A stretch of 22,003 nt of DNA from Haplomitrium mnioides (Eukaryota; Marchantiophyta; Haplomitriopsida; Calobryales). The stretch's first letter is position 1; every line of letters starts with the position of its first letter. Location of the stretch: assembly GCA_049999725.1 (NCBI GenBank), contig JBNGIS010006701.1, positions 1 through 22,003 on the forward strand, written 5' to 3'. Positions 1 through 9,309 of the stretch are shown here, one piece after another. Under the pieces are notes generated by a model, which was not told the DNA's origin, did no database searches, and was given only the letters and a program-made list of their open reading frames with translations. A program made the position numbers and the translations under genes.

Positions 1-99
1 GTAGCCGCGCCGCCCGATGCCGCCTCGCAAAGGGGTAGGCGGACCGACGCAATTGACTGGATTCCGCGGTTGACCCGCGCTGACTCCTCTGCTGCGGAT

Positions 100-112
100 G
101 CCACGTCATCCG
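100..112. promoter_or_regulatory. bZIP-type TGACGTGG box, copy 1
   Basis: GCCACGTCATCCG occurs here and again, identically, at 881-893. Its reverse complement contains TGACGTGG, a hybrid C/G-box known as a plant bZIP binding core. Whether it is used is unknown. The match could come from shared repeat ancestry rather than regulation. Confidence 0.2.
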
Positions 113-284
113 CAAAATAGTCCCTCACTGAGTAAGAATGTTACATGTTATCGCCGTTTCGGCACCCGCTCGCAAATAAGAACTGAGGCTCCCTTCGCTT
201 AACTTATCGTCCGCTTGATATAAGAACTATGGCGCGCTCCTTTTCGAATTTTCAGCGTTGCCCTGTCGAACTTTCGTCCTCGCC

Positions 285-720
285 ATTTTTGGAACTGCGA
301 TGTGTTACCCTTTCGGCTGCTGGCTTCTTCTTGCCGGATCGTCGCTCCATCACCTTTTCAAGATTTCCTGATCTTCCTCTGGCCAGATTGTCGATGAATC
401 ACCTTTTTGCTATCTTGATCTTCCCTTGGCCGGAACTTTGTTTGATCACCCCTTCGGTCCTCTTAGTCTTGTTCTAGCCGGATTGTCACACGATCACCTT
501 TTCGGCACCTCCCGCTCTTCTTTTGGTCAGACCTTTGCTATATCGCTGATTCGCAATCCCTTTGTGATAAGAACGATGCGCGCCGCAGATTCCTGTCGAA
601 CTTTCAGACCTTACTAATGCCAGAATTGCAATAGGTCGCTCTTTTGACTGTTGATCCCTTGCTTCTTCTGTTGGTCAGATCATTGACATATTACCTTTTC
701 GCTGTTGTCCCCGCTTGTGC
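285..720. repeat. Degenerate 48-bp tandem array
   Basis: Units share the pattern GCC(G/A)GAT.GTC, about ten bases, ATCACC.TTTCGG, then a pyrimidine-rich stretch. The GCCGG-like anchors fall at 333, 382, 429, 477 and 526, so the spacing is 47-49 bp. Weaker anchors follow at about 619 and 674. A partial unit precedes the series, with TTACCCTTTCGG at 305-316. Units are strongly diverged, so the array is old. Confidence 0.65.
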
Positions 721-727
721 ATCCAAC

Positions 728-852
728 GGATCCCTATTAGTTGGGCTTCCCACATCGTAGGATGGATCGGAACCCTTTAAAGTAGGGAACCCACATAGGG
801 AGGCTGATCGGATCCCCCTTAATTGAGGCACCCCACATAGGAAGGCTAGATC
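728..852. repeat. Three-copy 41-43-bp tandem repeat
   Basis: Three units start with GGATCC or GGAACC at 728, 769 and 810. Each carries CCCACAT in its middle, at about 749, 790 and 832, and ends with GGATGGATC, GGCTGATC or GGCTAGATC. Unit lengths are 41, 41 and 43 bp. The array follows directly after the 48-bp array but has a different consensus. Confidence 0.7.
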
Positions 853-880
853 CCGTCGAACCTTTGAACCCTTGGGAGCC

Positions 881-893
881 GCCACGTCATCCG
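881..893. promoter_or_regulatory. bZIP-type TGACGTGG box, copy 2
   Basis: This is the second exact copy of the 13-mer found at 100-112, on the same strand and 781 bp away. It lies just after the 41-bp array. Function is not shown. Confidence 0.2.
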
Positions 894-1229
894 TTAACTC
901 CGTGAAGCACGCCGGGAGCGCCACGTTTCCGCAACGCTCCACAGACTCCTCGGCCTTCCTTCCTTCGGGTCGATTCTTCGCATTGATCCACCTCCTTTGG
1001 TCCGATTGTAGCCGCTGGCTTCCGATTCTGGGGCGCTTCCTTCCCTTCTTGCCTGGGCGACCAATTGTAGGACCTCATCCTCCGAATTCATCCCGCTGCC
1101 TTCTCTCTACCTGGCTTCACCCGCTGCCTACTCCTTGTACGTCGTTCGTTCTGTTGGGCAAGTCCTCGCAGTGCTGCTACATCCGATTCACTCGCGTGAT
1201 GGCCCTCTGCACATATCCTGACTGTCCTC

Positions 1230-1465
1230 CCCCTTGACTTCTTCTCCCGTAATTCTTCTCGTGAATTCCTCCTTCTCATGACTCCTCCCCCTGATTCCTC
1301 TTCGATGTTGCTGGCTCCTTCCTCCCTCAATTCCTCCACGATTTATCCCCTTCAATTTCTGCCCTCCTCTCCTCGAATCCCTCTGCTGCTCTATTCTTCT
1401 GATCTCCCTCTCACCTCTCCTTGATTTCCTCTTGATCACCATTGTCAGCCCTGCCTCAGTCACGA
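1230..1465. repeat. Pyrimidine-rich degenerate repeat
   Basis: The top strand is strongly biased to C and T. Variants of GATTCCTC or AATTCCTCC recur at irregular spacing of roughly 20-40 bp, for example near 1262, 1291, 1328 and 1422. The antisense open frames here result from this composition. Confidence 0.55.
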
Positions 1466-1574
1466 TTTGCTGGGAGTTTCTTTGATCCTCCTGTTAGCCC
1501 TCTTACTTGTCTTCTCTGGATCCCATAGGGCTTCCTCTCGGATTACAAGATCATTGACACTCACTGGGGAAAAC

Positions 1575-1617
1575 AAAAAGGAAAGGAAGAGAAGGGAAAG
1601 GAAGGAAAGGAAAAAGG
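1575..1617. repeat. 43-nt uninterrupted purine tract
   Basis: The top strand is all A or G from 1575 to 1617, built from GGAAA and GGAAG variants. It sits at the junction between the GC-rich left block and the AT-rich DNA that follows. Confidence 0.75.
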
Positions 1618-1852
1618 TGCAGGATTGGCATAACAACTATAAACAATAAAATACAAAGGGATACATTTAACTGACGCAAACTTGAAAGAATGTACAAGGC
1701 TAGAAGCTCAGTAATCACAAAAAAAAAAAAAAACCGCAAACACACCCGGCCGACAAATTGCGATGAAGGCAGTATAGTCAAGCGCTAGAGAGCAGACTCA
1801 AAATTTTGAATCACAAATGAATAGGAGGCGAAAAACAAAAAATGCTCAAGTT

Positions 1853-1880
1853 GTTTCTCATTGAGAAACTCAATGTTGAG
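1853..1880. repeat. Overlapping inverted repeats
   Basis: GTTTCTCA at 1853-1860 pairs perfectly with TGAGAAAC at 1862-1869 around one central base. An overlapping second inverted repeat, CTCAA at 1869-1873 and TTGAG at 1876-1880, follows. The cluster ends exactly where the candidate LTR-end repeat begins. Confidence 0.6.
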
Positions 1881-1993
1881 AAATTTTGATTTTGTTGTTG
1901 TAGTGTTGTCATAGAGATTGGATCTAGCTGTGGAATATGCTTTTTGAAAGCTCTATGGTGATGTATAACCAAAAATAGAAACGATCATAACAT
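1878..1993 (+). repeat. Candidate 5' LTR 3'-end (direct repeat copy A)
   Basis: This segment aligns with 13372-13458 on the same strand. In the last 45 bp (1949-1993 versus 13414-13458) I count 36 identical positions without a gap. An upstream block with ATTTTGTTGT..TA matches at about 21 of 26, and roughly 30 bp between the blocks are missing from copy B. Both copies end in GATC.TAACAT, and CA before the final T would be a normal LTR end. The rest of a 5' LTR is not evident; the GC-rich DNA to the left does not match the 3' candidate. Confidence 0.45.
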
Positions 1994-1999
1994 CAATTA

Positions 2000-2015
2000 T
2001 GGTTATAGAGGAAGG
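2000..2015 (+). promoter_or_regulatory. Possible degenerate primer-binding site
   Basis: TGGTTATAGAGGAAGG lies 7 nt after the candidate LTR end and matches the common plant initiator-tRNA-Met primer site (TGGTATCAGAGCCAGG) at 11 of 16 positions. The position is reasonable for an LTR element but the match is weak. Confidence 0.2.
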
Positions 2016-3802
2016 CTGAATGTAGTAGAAATATTGTTGCCAAAGGCGTTCATATGGGTTGGTGATATTGAAAGAAGAACAGGAAAATCAACAAAAAAAA
2101 GAGGACAATAAGGATGTGGATTCTAAGAGGATGCGTTGAGCACACAAAAGGAGCATACATGAGAGGGGATGGTTGTTGACAATTTGAGACTTGAGAAGTA
2201 TTTCATGTAAGATATCTAAGTGGTGTGAAAGGGAAGGTATTGTCTACAAAGGCCGAATACTTAGGTGATTTGTAAGACCTCCTTCATAGTGGCAGGGAGC
2301 TCTATTATGTTAGTAATGTCATAATTTTGCTGAGTTTGTAGAGTGTATATCATTATATGTGTAGCACTAGTGTCAAAGCTAGTAAGTGAGATGATATCCA
2401 TATCTAAGATTGTTCTAGTATGTATGTCATTTTTTTGTTGTGTGGGGAAGAAGATGGATAAAAGGAAACTAAAGTTGTAAGAGAGGACACGTCTTCTTCT
2501 CCTTATATCATCGTATGTTCTTGTGTATGGCTGCAGAAGTCTATCTATAAAAGCCTTAAAATGAAGCTACATAAGAAATATAAGCCCAAGCTTCTAGCAG
2601 ATGTCTCCTTTGGCTTGCATTCAATATGTGTTTCTGTTGACAATGTCATAGAGTCCATTTTTGTTGGGCTATAGATCGTGGAAACTACCAAGTAAGGTCA
2701 ATTATATGTAGAGGCTAAGTTTGTAGCAGTTCAAAGTAAAACATTTCCACTCGATTGTGTATGTATGTATATCATTTCATAGCATCCAACATTAGATGTC
2801 TATTAACTAGTTATGGCAAGTTCTTATGATCATAGACTAAGAGAGTCATATTAGTATGGATTGTATGATAAATGTGGTAGTTGGGTTGTATTTGTGAAGT
2901 ATATGCGTGCATTTGCTCTATACCATATGTTGACACACTTAGTTTAAAAAAAATATAAGATTATCTCTAACTCATGTGAGGAATTGTTATATTATAAATA
3001 ATGGCATCTATGCTGGTTTTTTTTTTGTCGTTGAGTAATATTGGGTATGGGCTTCTCCTTTATTCTAATAACCATGCATTATAACCCTCTCTTTCTTGAT
3101 GCTGAGAAAATTTCCTTCCCCTATTAAACCCTAGAGAAATCTAATATCGACTCATTAAGCTATCCTAAGGTTTAGTGCTTGTGTACGGGCTATCCCTTGA
3201 ATAGTAATCCTCAAATCTTCCCTCTATTTAAATGCTATTACATGTGTTTAGTTATTGGATCTCCACCTTATGGATTGCATATTTTAGAGTCGGAAGAAGT
3301 GTGATCACAATAGGATCGTCAAGCAAGTTGTTTTGTAGAGTTAGTCTAGACTATAGTAGATATGATGAAGGACTATATGGCTTTAGATCACATTCCTAAA
3401 GGCTCCTCCCCCCTTGGTGCTAACCTTTACTATAGAGTAGAGGGCTCACTTCTCAAAAGACTTGGCCATCGTTTTATGGCCAACATAATTGAAAGCAATC
3501 CCAATCAAACAGAACCAAGTGGTAGTCGGACCTCATATAGAGGCTCCATTTGGAAAGTCATAACTTTGCTAGAGGACCCCATTAACGCAAAAAACCTACA
3601 TACTAAGTGTTTGAGTATCATAAGTTTAGACAACTACAAAAGGGGTACAATATTGCAATGTCGGGTGTTTAGAATAAGAACCTTTAGATTTTCTTTCATA
3701 TAAGGCTATGGTCATAGCACCTTAACAAACCTTAAGTTTTTTATTCCCATAAAAGCCCATGTCTTAGAAAACCCTTCTTCTTGGACAACCAATTTTTGGT
3801 AG

Positions 3803-4120
3803 ATGTTTGATACTTAGATAGAATTCGTACTCTTGATTAGGATATTTTTGATAGTTCCAATAGTTGTAGATTATTTTTTTATATGTCTAATACTTAGATG
3901 GAGTACGTACATCCCTTAAGATATTTTTGATAGCTCCAATAGTCATAGATTAATTTGTCATATGTTTGATACTTAGACATGTGGTGTAACTATGATCAAA
4001 ATACTTCCAATAGTTCCAATAGTCACATACTAGTTCATAACATGCTCAATGCTTAGAAAGAGTCTGTACTCTTGATTAGATTTGCTTCCCTTAGCGTAGA
4101 AAGTTGTAAATTAGATAGTA
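3803..4120. repeat. Four-copy 80-bp tandem repeat
   Basis: ATGTTTGATACTTAGA-like anchors start at 3803, 3883, 3962 and 4042, a period of 80, 79 and 80 bp. Within each unit follow a GTAC-containing segment, TTGATTAG or a variant, GATATTTTTGATAG or a variant, and TTCCAATAGT. The fourth unit keeps the first half (CTTGATTAGAT) and then degenerates. Confidence 0.8.
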
Positions 4121-4530
4121 TAATTGTAAGTTAGTAATCGGGAATCGGTAGTAAATGAGTGAGTTCTCATATATTAGTATTCATTAGTTGACATAAGTTT
4201 GAGAAGTAGCATATTGGTTAGTATTTATCATCAATTTGTAAAGTTGAAACTTAGTCATTGTCGATTAGTAATGTCATGAGTTAGTGTTAGTAGATAGTCT
4301 ACTAGTATTGGAAGTTTGTAAGAGTTTAAAGTTGTAAGCAAGTGAGTGACATATAGTAGTATCACAATTTAGTAGATGTTGGTAGCTATCACAATATAGT
4401 AGAACTTTCTAGTATCATAAGTTAGTTGTCTTTAATTAATATTCGTAATTAGTGGTTGTAAGCAAGTTGTAGAGTGCTAGTTTTTGTAAGTTAGGTCTCG
4501 TTATTTAATAATCGTAGGTGAATACTTATA
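4100..4530. repeat. TTAGT-rich degenerate tract
   Basis: TTAGT, TAGTA and GTTGTAAG words recur densely on the top strand without a fixed period; GTTGTAAGCAAG occurs twice, near 4331 and 4456. It follows directly after the 80-bp array. It looks like an eroded minisatellite or slippage-derived DNA. Confidence 0.5.
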
Positions 4531-5802
4531 AACAAATAGTCTAAACCCTAGTGCCACTAGGTGCCATCTTTATGTAGGGTAGTTTGATCATTGTGACCCA
4601 AACCTTGTACCTTGTTGCATTATATTCTTGTCATATCTCTAGTATAGTCCTTAGCCAATGTCTTAGTACCCAACTATCTTAGTATCTTGTTAGTCTAGTC
4701 TAATGGTTCCAATAGTTTACGATCATATATGAATAACATTCCAACTTAGCGCCGCTTGTCGCCGTCTTCTTGGAGGATAGTTGGACCATTACGATTAGTT
4801 CTCATGTATGTGTGCACTTCTATGTACCTAACCCAACTTTAGAACTTAGAAAATATGTTATGACAAACCTCTTAGATATTAGATCCGATTAGGTTAGCAA
4901 ATTAAATATTGGTAAGTTAGTGTTTCAATGTTCAAAAGAAATAAAAACTTAGGGGTATTTAAGAGACTATATGCTAGCAATTTGAAGTGAGAATTCAAAA
5001 TTTTTCTCTAATCCTATATATGATGTGATATGCCAATCTTAAGGAGTATCATTGAAGACTAAAACCTGCCCATCATTGTATCAGAATATAAGGGATATGA
5101 GAGGGTAGTGATCAGTGTAAGGAGTCAGTCCATGTACAAAGTGCAAGTAGAAGAAATGAAGGAGGTTGTAGAATTTGAGATTGACTAGGTACCCACCATC
5201 ACAACATCACATTGGTAGAATGTTAAGAAACTAGAGTACATTCTCTATACCTATATTGAGATATGTAGTATTCCAAAGTTACCGGTCAATGTTTCCTTGT
5301 TTTTGGAAGAAATCTTTACCTATCCTTTGTGTGTTACTACTTCATAATTTATATTAGCCACATATTCTCTACAGAGATGGTGAGCTTTGAATTTATTGTG
5401 AAAAGAGAGATAGCTATCCTATATTACAAAGAGAAACTTGGTTGTGGGGCTCCTCCCCCTATGCCCCACACCACCAAGATGAAATAGTGGCATCGTTGCC
5501 CTTTCCCCCACCTCACTAAAATCTGAACTATAAACTCTGAATCTTAACTTTATGCCTCCATGTTCAGCCATATGGTCCTTTGCTCAAATGGCTGATGCTT
5601 GTGATATGTTTGAACAACATCTTATCTACAAAATGTAGGTGAAGGCCATTGACACCATGTGGTGACTTGCACATGGATCCTATTAGATAGTCTTAATTTT
5701 GAGGAAATTAAAGTTGTCACTAGTCTTAGAGTTAGTCAATAGATAGCATAGTTGTATTACATATTAGAGAAAATAGATTATATTGGAAATTGCAAACTTG
5801 CC

Positions 5803-5935
5803 TTGCCTTTACCTTTGCCTCTACCTTTGCCTTGCTTTTGCCTTGCCCATTATTGATTTGCTTTGCATTTCCTTGTCAATTTTTTTTTCTTGTCGTTGTC
5901 TTGCATTTCCTTGCAATGCTTTGCTTTGTTAAGAG
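5803..5935. repeat. CCTTTGC-rich low-complexity tract
   Basis: Short words CCTTTGC, CCTTGC and CTTTGC repeat imperfectly across about 130 bp, with a nine-T run in the middle. It lies about 480 bp before the first gag codons. Confidence 0.65.
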
Positions 5936-6411
5936 TTGTTGTTAGTAATAGAACAGATTATAGTCAATTCTTAAATGGAAGGACATAGAAAAACATTAAA
6001 AAAATTAGAACCCAAAAAACTCCTAATATTTTTTCTATACTTCCATAGTCTAAGACATCATATCCGTTACCACAGTCTATTGGTGTGCAAAATCTACCTT
6101 TGCTTCCCACTACTTTGCTTACTAGCTAAGAGAGGCATCCCATTCCAACTTAATCTATTCTATCCCATTTCTTTCACATGGCAAACTCAAATTGTAGTTT
6201 GCTAATCAGATCGTAGTTGTCAAGAAGTATACACAATCTTTCCTTGTGTGTGAAGTGTTTGCCTTCCATACCTCCTCTTTCTAAAGCTGATAGATACAAT
6301 TGTTGTTGTTTTTTGCCCCTTGGAATTTGTAGATAGAACAAACATTCTTCTTTTCTTGATATCTAGCCTTTAAGAGCTAGTTCAAGGAACCCAATAGCAT
6401 GCTAGGCTATG

Positions 6412-7146
6412 ATGCCATCTTGGTATCCATGTAAGAAATTCATTGGCCTAATAGTAGTGGATAAAGTTGATGCAGATACCCACATAAACATATTTTTAGA
6501 TCTTGCAACTCCAACATGTGACTTATAGGATATACTTTGAATTCAATTCCTTGCCATATTGGACAACAATGCCATCAATTTGTATTTTTGTGAAGTTGCC
6601 AACATAGTTACATGAATTGCTCTAAAAATTGCTTTCTTGTATCAGTTTAGAGCTGCATACCACTTTAATAGAAGGTGAGATAATATGTTTTGCATTTTTA
6701 TGTTTGCTAAAGAGTCCATCCAAGACTACAACAATCAATTCAAGGTAGTGGTAAGCCACGTACTCCTTTGCTAATTGAGGATCAAACATGGCCTTTTATT
6801 AAAGGACTAGCTAACTCTATGCAGAAGTATGTGTTGTTCCATGACCCTCAAACATTAGATAGAGCAATTGAGCTTGCCACATCCAATGAGAAAATGTTGT
6901 TAAGAAGGGACAAGTTTGCTTTCCCTTCTAAGTTTTTGAATACAAATTTTTCTAACTCAATTTTATTGCCCTATAATGCTCATTCAATTAAGACCCATGT
7001 TGTTCCAACCATATTAGAAACATCAGTTGCATTCAATAGTCGTAGAGAGGATCTAGTAGAGTTTTAAGCATATTTGAAACAAGAGGCTACCTTGTTGCTA
7101 GCAGATCAACTCTCGAGCCTCTCAAGCTCAAAATAGGCTACTCACA
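6412..7146 (+). pseudogene. gag capsid region, broken
   Basis: Capsid relic of the gypsy element; the family protein assembles the particle that packages the RNA. The frame beginning at ATG 6412 shows DADTHINIFLDLA and later IVT.IALKIAFLYQFRAAY, matching the retrotransposon gag pattern with a conserved Trp-containing block and a following FxxxF segment. ESIQDYNNQF near 6712 and PFIKGLAN near 6789 continue the fold. DPQTLDRAIELA near 6844 is the usual last conserved segment. In-frame stops interrupt it (near 6523, 6538, 6613 and 6676), and a frameshift near 6760 moves the reading frame before the 6768-7067 portion. The start is tentative because the N terminus of gag is poorly conserved. Confidence 0.8.
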
Positions 7147-7380
7147 GGCAGCGCCACGTCTGCATTCACAATCTCCAAGTGTATAGTGCATAGGTTGTAG
7201 TAAGCAACATTCACCTCTAGAGGCCTACCCTATTGCCAAATGATGTGACATTTGTTTGTCATCTGATCATGATGGTAGTGCATGTTCTATAATGAGAGCC
7301 ATCAAGGCTGTCTATTCTCATGAAACTCTTCTTGTGAATTAAACTTCAATTCATATAAGGAAACCTGTAGTTGTGGCTCC

Positions 7381-8170
7381 CTATTATACTATGCTCAGAC
7401 ATCACTACTTCACGCTTCGTCACAAACACATCAGGCACCTCAACAATAGCAAGCTGCTCCTTACTAGGTCCAACAACAAGGCTATCCTCAGGCTACATCC
7501 TATCAAGGAGGTAACCAACAGTTCATACCTCCAAGACCTTCTACAAGAAAAGCTTGTTTTAATTGCCAAACCCCTTACCACATTGCATTTAACCACAAAT
7601 TAGGCAAAATATACAAGGGAGGCAATAGATTATATATCAGCACCCCTTCAATGGTTATCAGAATGAGAGGCAACACCAAAACATGTATTGGCAATAGTCC
7701 TCATATCAATATCAGCAGTAGTAGCCCATGCAGCAACAATCCTATTAGCAGCCCTAACAATATCAATAGCCATACCAACAACAAAAAAAACCCATTTATG
7801 CATCGCCACCATAAAAAACATATAACCAGCCACAACAAGCAATGCAACAAGTTCAACAATTGCCAATGACGACTCAAGTTCAGCTTCAATTGTTGGCTTC
7901 TATTGCACATGCACTTGTATTGCCTCTCTCAGCATTACAACAGCTTTGTCTTCCTCAAAATGTCCATCAATTCCAGGTTGTCCTTGTAAATGTAACCCTT
8001 CTATCTGGTGCTCATATGCAATCAGCGATTCAGAATTCATCTTCAGAGGTGCCTACATTAGTCTTAGCTCCTTCCTTTGTTGCAGCACCAGCAAGAGCAC
8101 TTGTATTGCACTATGAGAGGGATCCTTATCTCACCTACACTCCCTCCTCCCTCCCTTCATTTCCATTGTA
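7381..8170 (+). pseudogene. gag C-terminal region: zinc knuckle and Gln-rich tail, broken
   Basis: In frame from 7381 a Gln-rich linker leads to CFNCQTPYHIAFNH at 7555-7596, a retroviral zinc knuckle of the form CX2CX4HX4C in which the last ligand is His and the usual Gly before the first His is Tyr. Such knuckles bind RNA. A frameshift between about 7597 and 7638 is followed by a second Gln-rich segment. It is interrupted by TAG at 7695, 7719, 7722, 7746 and 7767 and TAA at 7755 and 7812, all at places where the surrounding residues are Gln, Pro or Tyr. The linker has two more TAGs, at 7447 and 7465. From 7842 the frame is open to 8170. No TGA occurs among these nine stops. Confidence 0.8.
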
Positions 8171-8239
8171 GGTCTCTACTGCTCCCCCCCCCCCTGGTCG
8201 CCCCTTTCCACCCTTTTTTTCTCAAAATCTGGACCAGCC

Positions 8240-8486
8240 TGCCCCTCGCTCTTTTTGGGGCATTCCAATCAGACACTACAAGGATAAGGCTGTCCCTCCT
8301 TTATTGCAAGCCACTCCCACCACTTATGATGAGTTTTCAAATGTTTTCCGAAAGCCTTTACACATCTCCATAGATCAACTGCTTAAGTTGCATGCTCTTT
8401 CTCAAAGATCTTTGTGTGCAATATTAGTATTACCTGGAAAGAAAGTCTTTTGGCTTGTTTGGTGCAAACCAAAGCCAAGAAACTAA
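8240..8486 (+). pseudogene. gag-pol linker, pre-protease conserved segment
   Basis: The open portion from 8304 includes FRKPLHISIDQLLKLHALSQ. This resembles the short conserved segment before the protease in plant Tat/Athila-type polyproteins, where an Ile/Leu-rich helix precedes the aspartic protease. Its molecular role is not established to my knowledge. The segment ends at a stop at 8484-8486, and the protease is picked up about 90 bp later in another frame. Similarity is judged from memory. Confidence 0.45.
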
Positions 8487-8575
8487 AGAAGCACCAAAGT
8501 ACAGCCAATTCATAACTTAGTCTGAGTTTGCCTTTGGCTATAGATCTCAGTCTATCTATTAATAATAAATGCACC

Positions 8576-9000
8576 CCAAATGAAGAAGACCTTCCTCAAG
8601 CTGCAAAGGAAATGTCGGTGATCCACCTTAGAGCTGGCATGGAACTTTAAACTAATTCTACTCTATTCTATGACCCTAAGACTGCCACTACATCAGTCTT
8701 CATAGATGGAATTCAGATCCCAGAAGAACAGCTAGAAACATGGTCAACAATGAATATAATGACCAAGAAGATGATGCACTCCATAGGCTATCCCACTTCT
8801 GCACTTCAAAAAACTCCCTTAGTCCTTTGTTTGGTTGATGGTAGTGACATTTTGCCTTTGGGGGTGCAAAGAAACGTACCCACGCTCTTTGCTAACCAAG
8901 AATACATGGTGCACTACTTGGTCATTAGCACCATGAAAATGAATCAATATTCCCTCCTTCTTGGTCACCCTTAGTTGAAGCAAAGCCATGTATAGTTGGA
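8576..9000 (+). pseudogene. Aspartic protease, catalytic site lost
   Basis: Relic of the retrotransposon protease that cuts the gag-pol polyprotein. The frame from 8576 includes TSVFIDGIQIPEEQ, then LETWSTMNIM at 8732-8761, and later QYSLLLGHP, the typical C-terminal LLG segment of retropepsins. At the active site, where the family has Asp-Thr/Ser-Gly, this copy reads Glu-Thr-Trp (8735-8743), so both the catalytic Asp and the Gly are changed. A TAA lies upstream at about 8648 and a TAG follows LLLGHP near 8972, where a Trp is usual. The length of the fold from FIDG to LLG is normal. Confidence 0.85.
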
Positions 9001-9309
9001 TTTCACAAAAGGAACGTTAACCATTGGTTCACCTAGAAATAAAATTACTCTATCTCTATATACGCAACTCATTGTCCCTTCTCCTCAAGCATTGTGTAAA
9101 CAATTCATAGAATTGGCATTGGTAGATACATCCAACTGACTCTTGTTGTCAATCAAAGACAAGAATGAAGATGATTTTTGTAGCTCTTTGTTTTTGCCTT
9201 GTCATTTTGTAGAGGTTGAATTTTGAGATTTGCAAACCCTACTTGAGCAACACAAAAGTCTAAAAGTGTATACAACCATCACTATGGCCCAAAAATTAGC
9301 CTTCTTGAA

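Larger units (their letters stand above)
1..1550. other. GC-rich non-coding block with degenerate repeats
   Basis: This stretch is clearly richer in G and C than the DNA from about 1560 onward. It contains no reading frame I can relate to a protein family; the open frames here are short and follow repeated or biased sequence. It holds a 48-bp array, a 41-bp array, a 13-bp exact repeat, and a motif 'ATAAGAAC.ATG.CGCGC' followed by 'CCTGTCGAACTTTC' that occurs near 221-275 and again near 568-606. It could be part of an unrecognised transposable element or a promoter-rich LTR fragment; nothing decides between these. Confidence 0.6.
1994..6411. other. AT-rich stretch without recognisable genes
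   Basis: About 4.4 kb separate the candidate 5' LTR end from the first recognisable gag codons. I see no protein family here on either strand. The longest frame, 113 codons at 3362-3703, has no similarity I recognise. The stretch contains an 80-bp tandem repeat, a TTAGT-rich tract and a CCTTTGC-rich tract, described separately. It could be a long leader, as in Tat/Ogre-type elements that carry extra sequence before gag, or a separate insertion. Confidence 0.55.

Noticed and set aside
229-1649. Short plus and minus frames in the GC-rich left block
   Set aside because: They overlap tandem repeats or pyrimidine-rich sequence and resemble no protein family. Composition explains their openness.
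3362-3703. 113-codon plus-strand frame in the AT-rich leader
   Set aside because: No motif or family similarity recognised and no supporting context. A frame of this length can arise by chance in 22 kb; it is noted only as the longest frame in the leader.
3125-4555. AAACCCTAG words (near 3125 and 4547) suggesting telomere-like repeats
   Set aside because: These are single isolated words, not tandem TTTAGGG/CCCTAAA arrays.
5975-6205. 76-codon frame with hydrophobic stretches
   Set aside because: Upstream of gag with no recognisable similarity. The hydrophobicity follows from T-rich sequence.
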